A program made the translations under genes and the position numbers. A DNA stretch of 42,060 nt from Cyanobacteria bacterium UBA3301 (GTDB lineage: Bacteria; Cyanobacteriota; Vampirovibrionia; Gastranaerophilales; Gastranaerophilaceae): the NCBI GenBank assembly GCA_002361485.1, contig DESZ01000005.1:1-42060 (forward strand). The letters run 5' to 3'. Below are positions 1-7,903 of this stretch, piece by piece. Under the pieces are notes generated by a model. That model did not search any database and was not told where the DNA came from. It was given only the letters and a program-made list of their open reading frames with translations. The first letter of the stretch is position 1. Each line of letters opens with the position of its first letter.

Positions 1-44
1 CTGCCGGTAAGGTTTTTAATTCCGACCCGGCACATTACTTTTAG
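1..44 (+). CDS. 3' end of an unidentified gene entering from the left edge (partial)
   Basis: The frame starting at base 3 reads AGKVFNSDPAHYF and then a TAG at 42-44, which looks like an ordinary protein C-terminus. A second frame is open to a TAG at 46-48 but reads less naturally. With only 13 codons the family cannot be named. The gene would converge on the prepilin gene, leaving about 70 bp between the two stops. An imperfect dyad (TGCCGG at 2-7, CCGGCA at 27-32) and CATTAC/GTAATG at 33-38/50-55 may contribute to a terminator. This is a tentative call. Confidence 0.35.
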   Translation, partial: AGKVFNSDPAHYF

Positions 45-116
45 ATAGTGTAATGCAAAGAAGTTAATTTATCAAATAAATTAAGGAATATTACGAAGTT
101 TTGTTAAATATATTAA

Positions 117-1757
117 TTAGCGTGATTTTTGCGCTTTTAATTTTTTGACTCTTGAGGAAATATTTTCAACTTCAGCTTTTAATTTTGAGTTTTCTTTTTC
201 AAGCTTAGTAATTTCATTTTCTAAAGTTAAAGTACGTTTAACTAAAGAGGCTACACGCTGATTTAACGTTTTGATTGCATTTATACAGGCATAAAACATT
301 TCATCCCAGCGTATGCGCAAATATCCGTCTTCGTCTTTTGAAACTGCTGATGGAAATACTTTTTGTAACTGTTGAGCAATTACGCCCGTATGCGGTTCTT
401 TTTTAGGGTCTTTTTTATATGTGTAATTATAAACCTGAAGTTTATTTATTTCATCTAAACCGCCGTTAAATCTTGATCCTATGTATTTTAGTCTTCTGTC
501 ACTAGAGAGGTTTATACTACTACATCCAAAACTATATGATAATTGGTTAGTTGCGCATGGTGAGCTGAGGTTATTTACTAAAAAATTATTTCCGCTAATA
601 GTAAACGGATATAAATAATTTCCTACAGTAAAATATGTAGTACCTTTTACAACCAAATTTCCGTTAACAACAGTTGTTGTATCTGATTGGATGTTAGGGT
701 TGTTTGCAAGTTTGGATCTTCTATGGTCGCCCATATTGTGTATTTCTAATACTGCATCTCCACCATAAGCGGAGCTGTCGTGAGCATTGCCGATAAAAGT
801 TCTGTAAAAATTGTCTTCATATCTGCCATTAATTGGACCGGAGTTAGAACCTATACATGTTTTATTGGAACCATTTTTTAGATTCGAACAGGCATTATAA
901 CCGAGGGCAACATTATTTGAGCCAGACTCAAGTTTCTCTAACGCTCCATATCCAACAGCAATATTATAGTTTCCATAAGATAGTTTCTTTAATGTATTGC
1001 CCCCGACAGCCGTATTATAAGCCGTAGCTTTTTCATTACCGGAATCAACTCCTATGAATGTATTGTTTGATGCGTTTGATTTAGAGTTATACCCTATAAG
1101 AGTATTCCTGTTGACATGACCAGAAGCATCTGCGCCAGAACCGATAAACACATTCTCGGAGCCAAGATTGTATCTTCCGGCATTACTTCCTACCGCAGTA
1201 TTTCCGTTTCCATTTGCAAATAATAATGCTTCATATCCAATTGCTGTATTGTCATGAATATTCGTTTCAGCTTGTCCTAAATTTTCCAAAGCTCCATAGC
1301 CGATTGCCAAATTGTTCTTCGGATATTGTAAATCCGAATATTTGACATTTTGTCCTAAGAACCAATATCTGTAGCCCAGTAGCAAATTTGTATTATCGGC
1401 AATAATTGTACCTGCTGCCGTTTTATTATAATGTAACTGTATTTGACGCTGTATTTCATTATTGGCAACAGTGCCTGAACGAATTATTACTTTTGAATTT
1501 GGACTAAATATATTTGTTATTGCATCTGAATTAATCGGAGTTGTACCAAAAAATATAGAACCGTCAGTATTAGATTTCTGCGCATTCATAGGTTTTGAGA
1601 AATCGCGGGAAGCCCAATTCCAATAGTCCTCATCTTTTGTTGAAGTTCGTTTTTTTGTAATTATTGGAGCCATTGCAGCAAATAATATTGTAAGTACCAA
1701 TAATACTATCATTACTTCAGCTAATGTGAACCCTTTTTTGTTCCTTATAATTCCCAT
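117..1757 (-). CDS. Type IV prepilin-like protein with YadA-type head repeats and C-terminal S74 self-chaperone domain
   Basis: A 546-residue exported surface protein. The N-terminus is a class III prepilin signal: KKG|FTLAE, with cleavage expected between Gly9 and Phe10, Glu at +5 and a hydrophobic helix to about residue 30. Residues about 145-310 hold repeats of the NTAIGYEAL / NTAVGSNAG kind, like the left-handed beta-roll heads of YadA-family trimeric adhesins. Residues about 418-500 match the Peptidase_S74 intramolecular chaperone of phage tail spikes: SDRRLKYIG at 419-427, a GVIAQQL motif, and a coiled coil at about 490-540. In that family the domain drives trimerisation and cuts itself off at the Ser-Asp site. 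Together these predict a pseudopilin carrying a trimeric head; the combination is unusual, and pilus incorporation is inferred. The start is supported by GGAG 6-7 bases upstream of the ATG and by a strong promoter. It is divergent from valS. Confidence 0.85.
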   Translation of the reverse strand: MGIIRNKKGFTLAEVMIVLLVLTILFAAMAPIITKKRTSTKDEDYWNWASRDFSKPMNAQKSNTDGSIFFGTTPINSDAITNIFSPNSKVIIRSGTVANNEIQRQIQLHYNKTAAGTIIADNTNLLLGYRYWFLGQNVKYSDLQYPKNNLAIGYGALENLGQAETNIHDNTAIGYEALLFANGNGNTAVGSNAGRYNLGSENVFIGSGADASGHVNRNTLIGYNSKSNASNNTFIGVDSGNEKATAYNTAVGGNTLKKLSYGNYNIAVGYGALEKLESGSNNVALGYNACSNLKNGSNKTCIGSNSGPINGRYEDNFYRTFIGNAHDSSAYGGDAVLEIHNMGDHRRSKLANNPNIQSDTTTVVNGNLVVKGTTYFTVGNYLYPFTISGNNFLVNNLSSPCATNQLSYSFGCSSINLSSDRRLKYIGSRFNGGLDEINKLQVYNYTYKKDPKKEPHTGVIAQQLQKVFPSAVSKDEDGYLRIRWDEMFYACINAIKTLNQRVASLVKRTLTLENEITKLEKENSKLKAEVENISSRVKKLKAQKSR

Positions 1758-1785
1758 CTCTTACTCCGAATATATGTATAGATTA

Positions 1786-1814
1786 ATTATAACATATTTG
1801 TTTTATCATTTCAA
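1786..1814 (-). promoter_or_regulatory. Sigma70-type promoter of the prepilin-S74 gene
   Basis: On the minus strand, TTGAAA (1814-1809) is followed after exactly 17 bases by TATAAT (1791-1786). A TG one base upstream makes an extended -10. Transcription would start near 1779, giving a leader of about 22 bases that includes the GGAG. Confidence 0.75.
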
Positions 1815-1887
1815 TTATTATTAAACAATTTACTCATAATTTTTTTGTGGTATTCTTTTAGTATACGATGTAAAAAGAGGATAATTT

Positions 1888-4533
1888 ATGACAAGTACTA
1901 TTATAGAAGATTTACCTACCGTTTATAATGCAAAAGAAACAGAAGAAAATATTTATAAATTTTGGGAAGATAACAAGTTTTTTGTAGCAGATGCAAAAAG
2001 TTCAAAACCGCATTATTCCATTGTAATTCCGCCACCGAATGTTACGGGTGTTTTGCACATGGGTCATGCGTTAGATGAAACTTTACAGGACATTTTAGTC
2101 AGATATCACAGAATGAGCGGATATGAAACTCTTTGGGTTCCGGGTACGGATCATGCAGGGATTGCAACCCAAAATGTCGTTGAAAAACAGTTAAGAACTC
2201 AAGGTCTGTCTCGTTATGATTTGGGGCGTGAGAAGTTTTTGGAAAAAACTTGGGAATGGGCGAATGCACATAAATCAAGAATTTTAGACCAATGTAAACG
2301 CCTTGGTGCATCTTTTGACAGAACAAGAGAAAGATTTACTTTTGATGAAGGCTGTTCGGATGCAGTTAAAGAAGTTTTTGTAAGATTATACGAAAAAGGT
2401 TTGATATATAAAGGAAAATACATAGTAAACTGGTGTCCGAGATGCCGCAGTGCTATTTCAGATGTTGAAACAGAATATGCAACAGAACAAGGACATTTGT
2501 GGGAAATTTCTTATCCTTTAAAAAATGAATCAGGAGCAATAATTGTTGCAACGACAAGACCTGAAACAATTTTTGGTGATGTCGCAATTGCAGTTCACCC
2601 TGAAGATCATAAATATTCGGAACTGATTGGTAAAACTGTAATGGTTCCTTTAACAGGACGTGAAATTCCTATTATTGCAGATGAATATGTAGACAGGAAT
2701 TTTGGTACAGGTGCGGTTAAAATTACACCTGCCCACGATCCTAACGATTATGAAGTAGGCAAACGTCATGGCTTAAAACCGCTTTGGATAATTGACGAAG
2801 AAGGCAAAATGATTGCTTGCGGTGAAGTTCCGCAGAAATATCACGGAATGGACAGATATGAAGCACGTAAAGCCATTGTCGGTGATTTACAGTACCAAAA
2901 CTTTTTATTAAGAATAAAAGACCACGAGCATAATGTCGGAAAATGCCAACGTTGCGGAACAACGATTGAGCCGTTATTATCCGAACAATGGTTTGTAAAA
3001 ATGAAGCCTTTGGCAGAAGAAGCCATAAAAGCTGTTAAAGACGGCAGAATAAAATTTATCCCTGAACGCTGGGAAAAGAACTATTTAGGCTGGATGGAAA
3101 ACATAAGAGATTGGTGTATTTCCCGTCAATTGTGGTGGGGGCACCAGATACCCGCATATCACAACAAACAGACAGGGGAAATGATTGTGGCAAAGGAAAA
3201 TCCTGATCCGTCTGTTTGGGAACAAGAAACTGATGTATTGGACACTTGGTTTTCTTCAGGGTTATGGCCGTTCTCCACTATGGGCTGGCCAAATACCGAT
3301 AGTGAAGATTTCAAAAAATTCTATCCGACAACAACCCTTGTAACAGGATTTGATATTATTTTCTTCTGGGTTGCAAGAATGATTACCATGGGGTTGGAAT
3401 TTACGGGCAAAGCTCCATTTTCAACGGTTTATATTCATGGCTTGATTCGTGATGAAAAAGGTCAAAAAATGTCCAAATCAAAAGGCAATACCATTGATCC
3501 TGTTGAAATAATAGATAAATACGGGTGCGATGCTTTAAGATTTACAATGACATCACTTTGTACTTATGGCGGTCAGGATATTAAAATCAGCGACGAGCGT
3601 TTTGAATACGGCAGGAATTTTGCAAATAAAATTTGGAATGCTTCACGGTTCGTTTTAATGAATTTAGACGGTGTTGATAATAATGATATCGATTTTTCAA
3701 AATTAACTATCGCAGATAAATGGATTTTAGACAAATTAAATTCGGTAGCAAAAGAAGTTAATGAAGATATTGAAAATTACAGAATAGGCGAAACGGCGCA
3801 TATTTTATATGATTTCTTCTGGAATTCATATTGCGATTGGTATGTTGAAATTGCTAAAATACAATTACAGGATGATAGTTTGAAACTCAATACTCAAAGA
3901 GTTTTAAGATATGTACTTGATATGTCTTTAAGATTATTACATCCTATTATGCCTCATATTACTGAACGCGTATGGCAGCTTATTCCGAAAGAATCAGAAT
4001 TTAAAGCAATTATGCTTGCTTCTTATCCGAAATTTGATGAAAAATTAGTATTCTCAAAAGAAGCCAAAGAGATGGAATTGGTGTTTGAAACAATTTCTTC
4101 ATTAAGAAACGTCAGACAAAGTTTCAATATTCCGATGAGCGTAAATTTTGATATTGAAATAAGAGCGGCAGAGGAAGAAAAAAATATTTTCAAAGAAATT
4201 GAAAGCTATATTAAACGTATGGCTCGTGTTGAAAACATCTCTTATGCATCTGTTGATGCACCTGCACCGAAGAAAAGCGCAAGTGCTGTAGTTTCAGCTT
4301 CAAAAATCATTATTCCTTTGGAAAATCTTATTGATTTTAATGAAGAAATTGCAAGACAGGAAAAGAAAATAGCAAAACTTTCAACAGAAAGAAAATCATT
4401 AGAAGGCAGAATTAACAATCCGAAGTTTGTTGCTAATGCCCCTGTTGAACTTGTTAATCAAACAAAAGATAGAATTGCAGAAATCGAAATTCAAGAGAAG
4501 GCAATAAATGAATTAATTGATTCACTAAAATAA
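1888..4533 (+). CDS. valS: Valyl-tRNA synthetase
   Basis: Charges tRNA-Val with valine in the cytosol. This is a class Ia synthetase of 881 residues, the usual bacterial length. The HIGH-type motif is HMGH at 57-60 and the KMSKS loop is at 527-531. Between them lies the CP1 editing region, including TTRPETIFGD, and GTGAVKITPAHDPNDYEVG is typical of ValRS. The C-terminal third holds the anticodon-binding helical domain, and the last ~65 residues form the coiled-coil arm that contacts tRNA. AGAGG lies 8 bases before the ATG. It is transcribed away from the prepilin gene, and a strong hairpin follows the stop codon. Confidence 0.98.
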   Translation: MTSTIIEDLPTVYNAKETEENIYKFWEDNKFFVADAKSSKPHYSIVIPPPNVTGVLHMGHALDETLQDILVRYHRMSGYETLWVPGTDHAGIATQNVVEKQLRTQGLSRYDLGREKFLEKTWEWANAHKSRILDQCKRLGASFDRTRERFTFDEGCSDAVKEVFVRLYEKGLIYKGKYIVNWCPRCRSAISDVETEYATEQGHLWEISYPLKNESGAIIVATTRPETIFGDVAIAVHPEDHKYSELIGKTVMVPLTGREIPIIADEYVDRNFGTGAVKITPAHDPNDYEVGKRHGLKPLWIIDEEGKMIACGEVPQKYHGMDRYEARKAIVGDLQYQNFLLRIKDHEHNVGKCQRCGTTIEPLLSEQWFVKMKPLAEEAIKAVKDGRIKFIPERWEKNYLGWMENIRDWCISRQLWWGHQIPAYHNKQTGEMIVAKENPDPSVWEQETDVLDTWFSSGLWPFSTMGWPNTDSEDFKKFYPTTTLVTGFDIIFFWVARMITMGLEFTGKAPFSTVYIHGLIRDEKGQKMSKSKGNTIDPVEIIDKYGCDALRFTMTSLCTYGGQDIKISDERFEYGRNFANKIWNASRFVLMNLDGVDNNDIDFSKLTIADKWILDKLNSVAKEVNEDIENYRIGETAHILYDFFWNSYCDWYVEIAKIQLQDDSLKLNTQRVLRYVLDMSLRLLHPIMPHITERVWQLIPKESEFKAIMLASYPKFDEKLVFSKEAKEMELVFETISSLRNVRQSFNIPMSVNFDIEIRAAEEEKNIFKEIESYIKRMARVENISYASVDAPAPKKSASAVVSASKIIIPLENLIDFNEEIARQEKKIAKLSTERKSLEGRINNPKFVANAPVELVNQTKDRIAEIEIQEKAINELIDSLK

Positions 4534-4565
4534 TTTTAATATTTTGTAATAATATGGCAAAAAAT

Positions 4566-4602
4566 AAAATCTCCTTTTTTAAAAAAGAAAAAAGGAGATT
4601 TT
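4566..4602 (+). terminator. Perfect 15-bp hairpin after valS that also contains the next gene's ribosome-binding site
   Basis: AAAATCTCCTTTTTT (4566-4580) is exactly complementary to AAAAAAGGAGATTTT (4588-4602), with a 7-base loop. It lies 33 bases after the valS stop and could act as its terminator, although the U-run after the stem is short. The 3' arm contains the only Shine-Dalgarno (GGAG, 4594-4597) of the gene starting at 4605, so folding would pair GGAG with CTCC and shut translation of read-through RNA. Confidence 0.7.
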
Positions 4603-4604
4603 AT

Positions 4605-4952
4605 ATGTCAATGGAAGTAGCTAAAATTTTATTGGACCCTACAACAAGTGCCAAAACATTCAGAAAAGTTTTAAATATGAACGATATGCAGGTAGTTAAA
4701 AGGTTTTCTCCTGTTGTATCCGAATATAAATTCCAGCTTACACCAAATGTTCGCAGAATTTTAACGTTGACCGAAGATGAATTTGTATCAAAAGAACAAC
4801 GTTTAAAAAACGGTATATGGAAAGATTCGATTGAAATGCGTTCATTCGGCACAGCTGAAGAATTAGAAAAGGATTTGATTCTTTGTGTTGAAAACTTGAA
4901 TGATATGATTGCCCGTTTTCCAAAAAAGTTTAAACATGTAAGACCATTTTAA
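4605..4952 (+). CDS. Small conserved-looking protein of unknown function (115 aa)
   Basis: I do not recognise the family. The reading frame extends upstream to an ATG at 4554, but that start lies before the valS terminator hairpin and lacks a ribosome-binding site. The ATG at 4605 has GGAG seven bases upstream, so I choose it; the protein begins MSMEVAKILLDP. A third in-frame ATG lies at 4611. The protein has no signal peptide or membrane segment, is mixed-charge and ends in a basic stretch (RFPKKFKHVRPF). The gene stands alone between valS and the birA promoter. Its ribosome-binding site sits inside a perfect 15-bp stem, which suggests translation is off on valS read-through transcripts. Coding is supported by a normal composition and a good start; function is unknown. 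Confidence 0.75.
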   Translation: MSMEVAKILLDPTTSAKTFRKVLNMNDMQVVKRFSPVVSEYKFQLTPNVRRILTLTEDEFVSKEQRLKNGIWKDSIEMRSFGTAEELEKDLILCVENLNDMIARFPKKFKHVRPF

Positions 4953-4972
4953 TCTATCTAATCAAATTTTAA

Positions 4973-5000
4973 TTAATTATGTTTATTTTTGTAGTATAAT
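4973..5000 (+). promoter_or_regulatory. Probable promoter of the birA-oad operon, flanked by a 10-bp dyad
   Basis: A perfect TATAAT lies at 4995-5000 with TTAATT 16 bases upstream (4973-4978). The -35 match is weak. TTAATTATGT (4973-4982) and ACATAATTAA (5003-5012) form a perfect 10-bp inverted repeat around the -10 box, a possible operator; AT-rich chance is the alternative. Confidence 0.5.
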
Positions 5001-5035
5001 AGACATAATTAAGTAATGTTGATTAGAAGGATTTT

Positions 5036-5758
5036 ATGATAATAAGATTAGAGGAGACGAAATCCACTAATAGTTATGCAAAAGAGCATATTGATACCCT
5101 GAATGACAGAACAGTTGTGCATGCTCTGCGTCAAACTCATGGGCGTGGGCGTTTAAATCGCACTTGGGTTGATTTGGGCGCGGGTAATCTTTTCTTTTCA
5201 ATAGTTTTAAAGCCCGGAGATAATTATAAAAATTTATATTCAAATATTACTCAATATGCATGTGTTGTTTTGTGCCGTATTTTTGAAAAGTATGGAGTTG
5301 CTGCAAAAATAAAATGGCCAAACGATGTATTGGTTGACGGCAAAAGAAAAATATCCGGGATATTATCTGAGTCCGTAATTGAAGGCGGAGTTTTAAAAGG
5401 TATCATTTTAGGTATAGGGGTAAATTTGAATGCAAAGCAGGATGATGTGAATAATATACCTGACAGGATTGCAACTGGTTTAAATATTGAAATAGGCAAA
5501 CCTGTTGATATGGATGTTTTTTTGTCTGATTTCTTGGGGGCATTTTTTGAAGGTTATGATAAATTTTTGAATATTGGTTTTGAATATATAATGGATGAAT
5601 ATGTAAACAGAAATTGCTTTTTGAACAGAGATATCAATGTTCATCTTTTAAACAACATAAAATCAGGTTTCGCGAAAGGTGTAAATTCAAGTGGCGAATT
5701 ACTTTTGCAAACAAGTGATGATAAAGAATTAGTATTAAACATGGGAGATATATTATGA
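5036..5758 (+). CDS. birA: Biotin--[acetyl-CoA-carboxylase] ligase, monofunctional
   Basis: Activates biotin with ATP and attaches it to the target lysine of biotin carrier domains. The 240-residue protein starts directly at the catalytic domain (ETKSTNSYAKEH). It shows the biotinyl-AMP loop GRGRLNRTW, KWPNDVLVDGKRKISGIL and GIGVNLN, followed by the small C-terminal beta domain. The N-terminal winged helix of bifunctional BirA is missing, so it should not repress transcription by itself. AGAAGG lies 5 bases before the ATG. Its stop overlaps the oadG start by four bases (ATGA), so the two are translationally coupled. Its position at the head of the oad genes indicates that OadA is its main substrate. 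Confidence 0.95.
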   Translation: MIIRLEETKSTNSYAKEHIDTLNDRTVVHALRQTHGRGRLNRTWVDLGAGNLFFSIVLKPGDNYKNLYSNITQYACVVLCRIFEKYGVAAKIKWPNDVLVDGKRKISGILSESVIEGGVLKGIILGIGVNLNAKQDDVNNIPDRIATGLNIEIGKPVDMDVFLSDFLGAFFEGYDKFLNIGFEYIMDEYVNRNCFLNRDINVHLLNNIKSGFAKGVNSSGELLLQTSDDKELVLNMGDIL

Positions 5759-5988
5759 GTAATTTAGGAAACGGACTCGCCTTATTGGCTTTGGGTATGG
5801 GTTTTGTATTAGCATTCCTTTGTATATTGATATTCCTTATGGGGATTATGTCAAAGGTTGTTTTGTGGCTAAACAAAATATTTCCGGAAGCAGTTGACGA
5901 AGTTGCATCAACTGCCAAAAAAGTTGCTTCAAACGTTGATGAAGCAATCGCAGTAGCTATTGCGGCAATAATGGCAAAAAGAAGCTAA
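5755..5988 (+). CDS. oadG: Sodium-pump decarboxylase gamma subunit (OadG family)
   Basis: A 77-residue protein with one N-terminal membrane helix (about residues 5-40: GNGLALLALGMGFVLAFLCI and on) and an alanine-rich cytoplasmic tail. This is the size and layout of the OadG/MmdD subunit, which anchors the carboxyltransferase alpha subunit to the membrane beta subunit. Sequence conservation in this family is weak, so the call rests on layout plus location: it overlaps birA by four bases and precedes oadA and oadB. The Pro-rich middle seen in some OadG proteins is short here. Confidence 0.8.
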   Translation: MSNLGNGLALLALGMGFVLAFLCILIFLMGIMSKVVLWLNKIFPEAVDEVASTAKKVASNVDEAIAVAIAAIMAKRS

Positions 5989-6062
5989 CAGAAGACAAGG
6001 TGGCTAGACGTCAAGCATATAGTTTTAATATTAATCTTTTTGCAACTTGACTTCCTTCCCTC

Positions 6063-6090
6063 TTGTTCTCTTGACATTTTGTATTATAAA
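6063..6090 (+). promoter_or_regulatory. Possible internal promoter before oadA
   Basis: The oadG-oadA gap is 117 bases, long for this operon. It holds TTGTTC (6063-6068), a 16-base spacer and TATAAA (6085-6090), just before the oadA ribosome-binding site AAAGGA (6093-6098). The match is moderate and could be chance. Confidence 0.35.
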
Positions 6091-6105
6091 CGAAAGGACA
6101 AATAT

Positions 6106-7893
6106 ATGAGTAAAAAACTGATTAAAGTAATGGATACGTCTTTTAGAGACGGATTTCAATCTGTTTACGGAGCAAGGGTTTTCGTAGATGATTTTATTCC
6201 TGCTTTGCAATCTGCGGTAAAAGCAGGTTTAAAACATTTTGAAGTTGCAGGCGGTGCAAGATTTCAATCACCGATTTTCTACTGTAATGAAAACGCTTTT
6301 GAAACAATGGATAAAATAAGAGCTGCAGTCGGCCCTGATATTAATCTTCAATCTCTATCAAGAGGGGTTAATGTTGTAGGTTTGGATTCTCAACCTCGTG
6401 ACGTAATTGATTTACACGCAAAAATGTTTGCAAAACACGGAGTTACAACCGTTCGTAACTTTGATGCGTTAAATGATGTTAATAACTTATTATATTCAAG
6501 TCAATGTATCAAAAAACACGGTTTAAGACACGAAGTTACAATCACAATGATGGAATTGCCTATCGGATGCCAAGGGGCTCACGATGTAGATTTCTACGAA
6601 AGAGTTTTACGTTCAATATTGGATGCAGGAATTGAATTTGATTCATTGGCATTTAAAGATGCATCAGGAACTTCAGCTCCTCGCAAAGTATTTGAAACAG
6701 TAAAAAGAACAAGAGAAATATTAGGTGCTGAAGCGGATATTCGTTTCCATTCACACGAAACTGCAGGTACTGGTTTAGCAGCATATTTAGCAGCATTAGA
6801 AGGCGGAGCAAATTGTATAGACTTGTCTATGAAACCTGTTTCAGGCGGAACTGCTCAACCTGATATCGTTTCTATGTGGCACGCATTAAAAGGAACCGAG
6901 TACGATTTGGGTATCGATGTTGAAAAGATTTTGGAAACGGAAGAAATCTTTAAAGAATGTATGAAAGATTATTTCTTACCTCCTGAAGCAATGTCTACTA
7001 ACCCTATGATTATTCAATCTCCGTTACCGGGAGGTGCTTTAACAGCAAATACACAAATGCTTCGTGATAACAATTTGATGGATAAATATCCTGAAGTCGT
7101 TGCAGCAATGAAAGAAGTTGTTGAAAAAGGCGGTTTTGGAACATCTGTTACCCCTGTTTCACAATTCTATTTCCAACAGGCGTTTAATAATGTAATGTTC
7201 GGCAAATGGAAGAAGATTGCGGAAGGTTACGGCAAAATGGTTTTGGGGTATTTTGGTAAAACTCCTTGCGAACCTGACAGTGAAGTTGTAAAAATCGCTC
7301 ATGAACAGTTAGGTTTAGAGCCTACAACAGAAACCGTTGTTGATTTGAACGATAAAGACCCGAATAAAGGTCTTGAAGTTGCTAAAAAACGTTTGGAAGA
7401 AGCAGGTTTGGAAGTAAATGATGAGAACTTGTTTATTTCAGCAGCTTGTAAAGAAAAAGGTATCTTATTCCTGCAAGGTAAAGGTACAATCGGTGTTCGT
7501 AAAAATGAAGCTAAATCCGAGCCAAAAGCTGCAGGTAATGATACAAACGGCTACACTGTTACCGTCAATGGTAAAAAATATGCAGTAGCATTAGAAGGTG
7601 ATAAAGCAACAGTTAACGGTAAATTATTTGACTTTAGCGTAAAAGAAGGTATTGAAGCTAAGGCTAATGTCGATGGTGAAGGAACACCTGTAAAGGCGGC
7701 TTTACCGGGGAATGTGTTAAAAGTTTTGGTATCAGAAGGCGATACAATTTCGGAAGGTGATGTTATTGCTGTTGTAGAAGCTATGAAAATGGAAACAGAA
7801 ATTAAATCTCCTGTATCGGGTACTGTTAAATCCGTTGAAATAGAAGTCGGTAATAAAGTCCAAAACGGACAAGTATTGGTAACAATCGGTTAG
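6106..7893 (+). CDS. oadA: Biotin-dependent oxaloacetate decarboxylase alpha subunit / pyruvate carboxylase B-like
   Basis: Cytoplasmic carboxyltransferase that moves CO2 from oxaloacetate to its own biotin. The start at 6106 (MSKKLIKVMDTSFRDGFQS) is chosen over an upstream ATG at 6040 because AAAGGA lies 7 bases before it; the protein is 595 aa. An N-terminal TIM-barrel HMGL-like domain shows the metal/catalytic motifs DTSFRDGFQS, FKDASG and FHSHETAG. A conserved PYC/OADA domain follows, and the C-terminus is a biotinyl domain with EAMKMETE, biotin expected on Lys561. Several motifs deviate from the classical ones (FHSHETAG for LHTHDTSG; AGGARFQ for WGGATFD). From memory, this variant resembles the PycB-like proteins of Campylobacterota. 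It is followed after 10 bases by oadB. Confidence 0.92.
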   Translation: MSKKLIKVMDTSFRDGFQSVYGARVFVDDFIPALQSAVKAGLKHFEVAGGARFQSPIFYCNENAFETMDKIRAAVGPDINLQSLSRGVNVVGLDSQPRDVIDLHAKMFAKHGVTTVRNFDALNDVNNLLYSSQCIKKHGLRHEVTITMMELPIGCQGAHDVDFYERVLRSILDAGIEFDSLAFKDASGTSAPRKVFETVKRTREILGAEADIRFHSHETAGTGLAAYLAALEGGANCIDLSMKPVSGGTAQPDIVSMWHALKGTEYDLGIDVEKILETEEIFKECMKDYFLPPEAMSTNPMIIQSPLPGGALTANTQMLRDNNLMDKYPEVVAAMKEVVEKGGFGTSVTPVSQFYFQQAFNNVMFGKWKKIAEGYGKMVLGYFGKTPCEPDSEVVKIAHEQLGLEPTTETVVDLNDKDPNKGLEVAKKRLEEAGLEVNDENLFISAACKEKGILFLQGKGTIGVRKNEAKSEPKAAGNDTNGYTVTVNGKKYAVALEGDKATVNGKLFDFSVKEGIEAKANVDGEGTPVKAALPGNVLKVLVSEGDTISEGDVIAVVEAMKMETEIKSPVSGTVKSVEIEVGNKVQNGQVLVTIG

Positions 7894-7903
7894 GGGGCAT
7901 AGA

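Noticed and set aside
1783..1792. 8-bp inverted repeat between the prepilin leader and its first codons
   Set aside because: Made only of A/T, overlaps the -10 box that is not transcribed, and is within chance expectation.
4554..4604. Upstream start for the 115-aa gene
   Set aside because: The extra 17 codons run through the valS terminator hairpin and lack a ribosome-binding site.
6040..6105. 22-codon N-terminal extension of OadA
   Set aside because: No ribosome-binding site. The family begins at the MSKK start, which has AAAGGA seven bases upstream.
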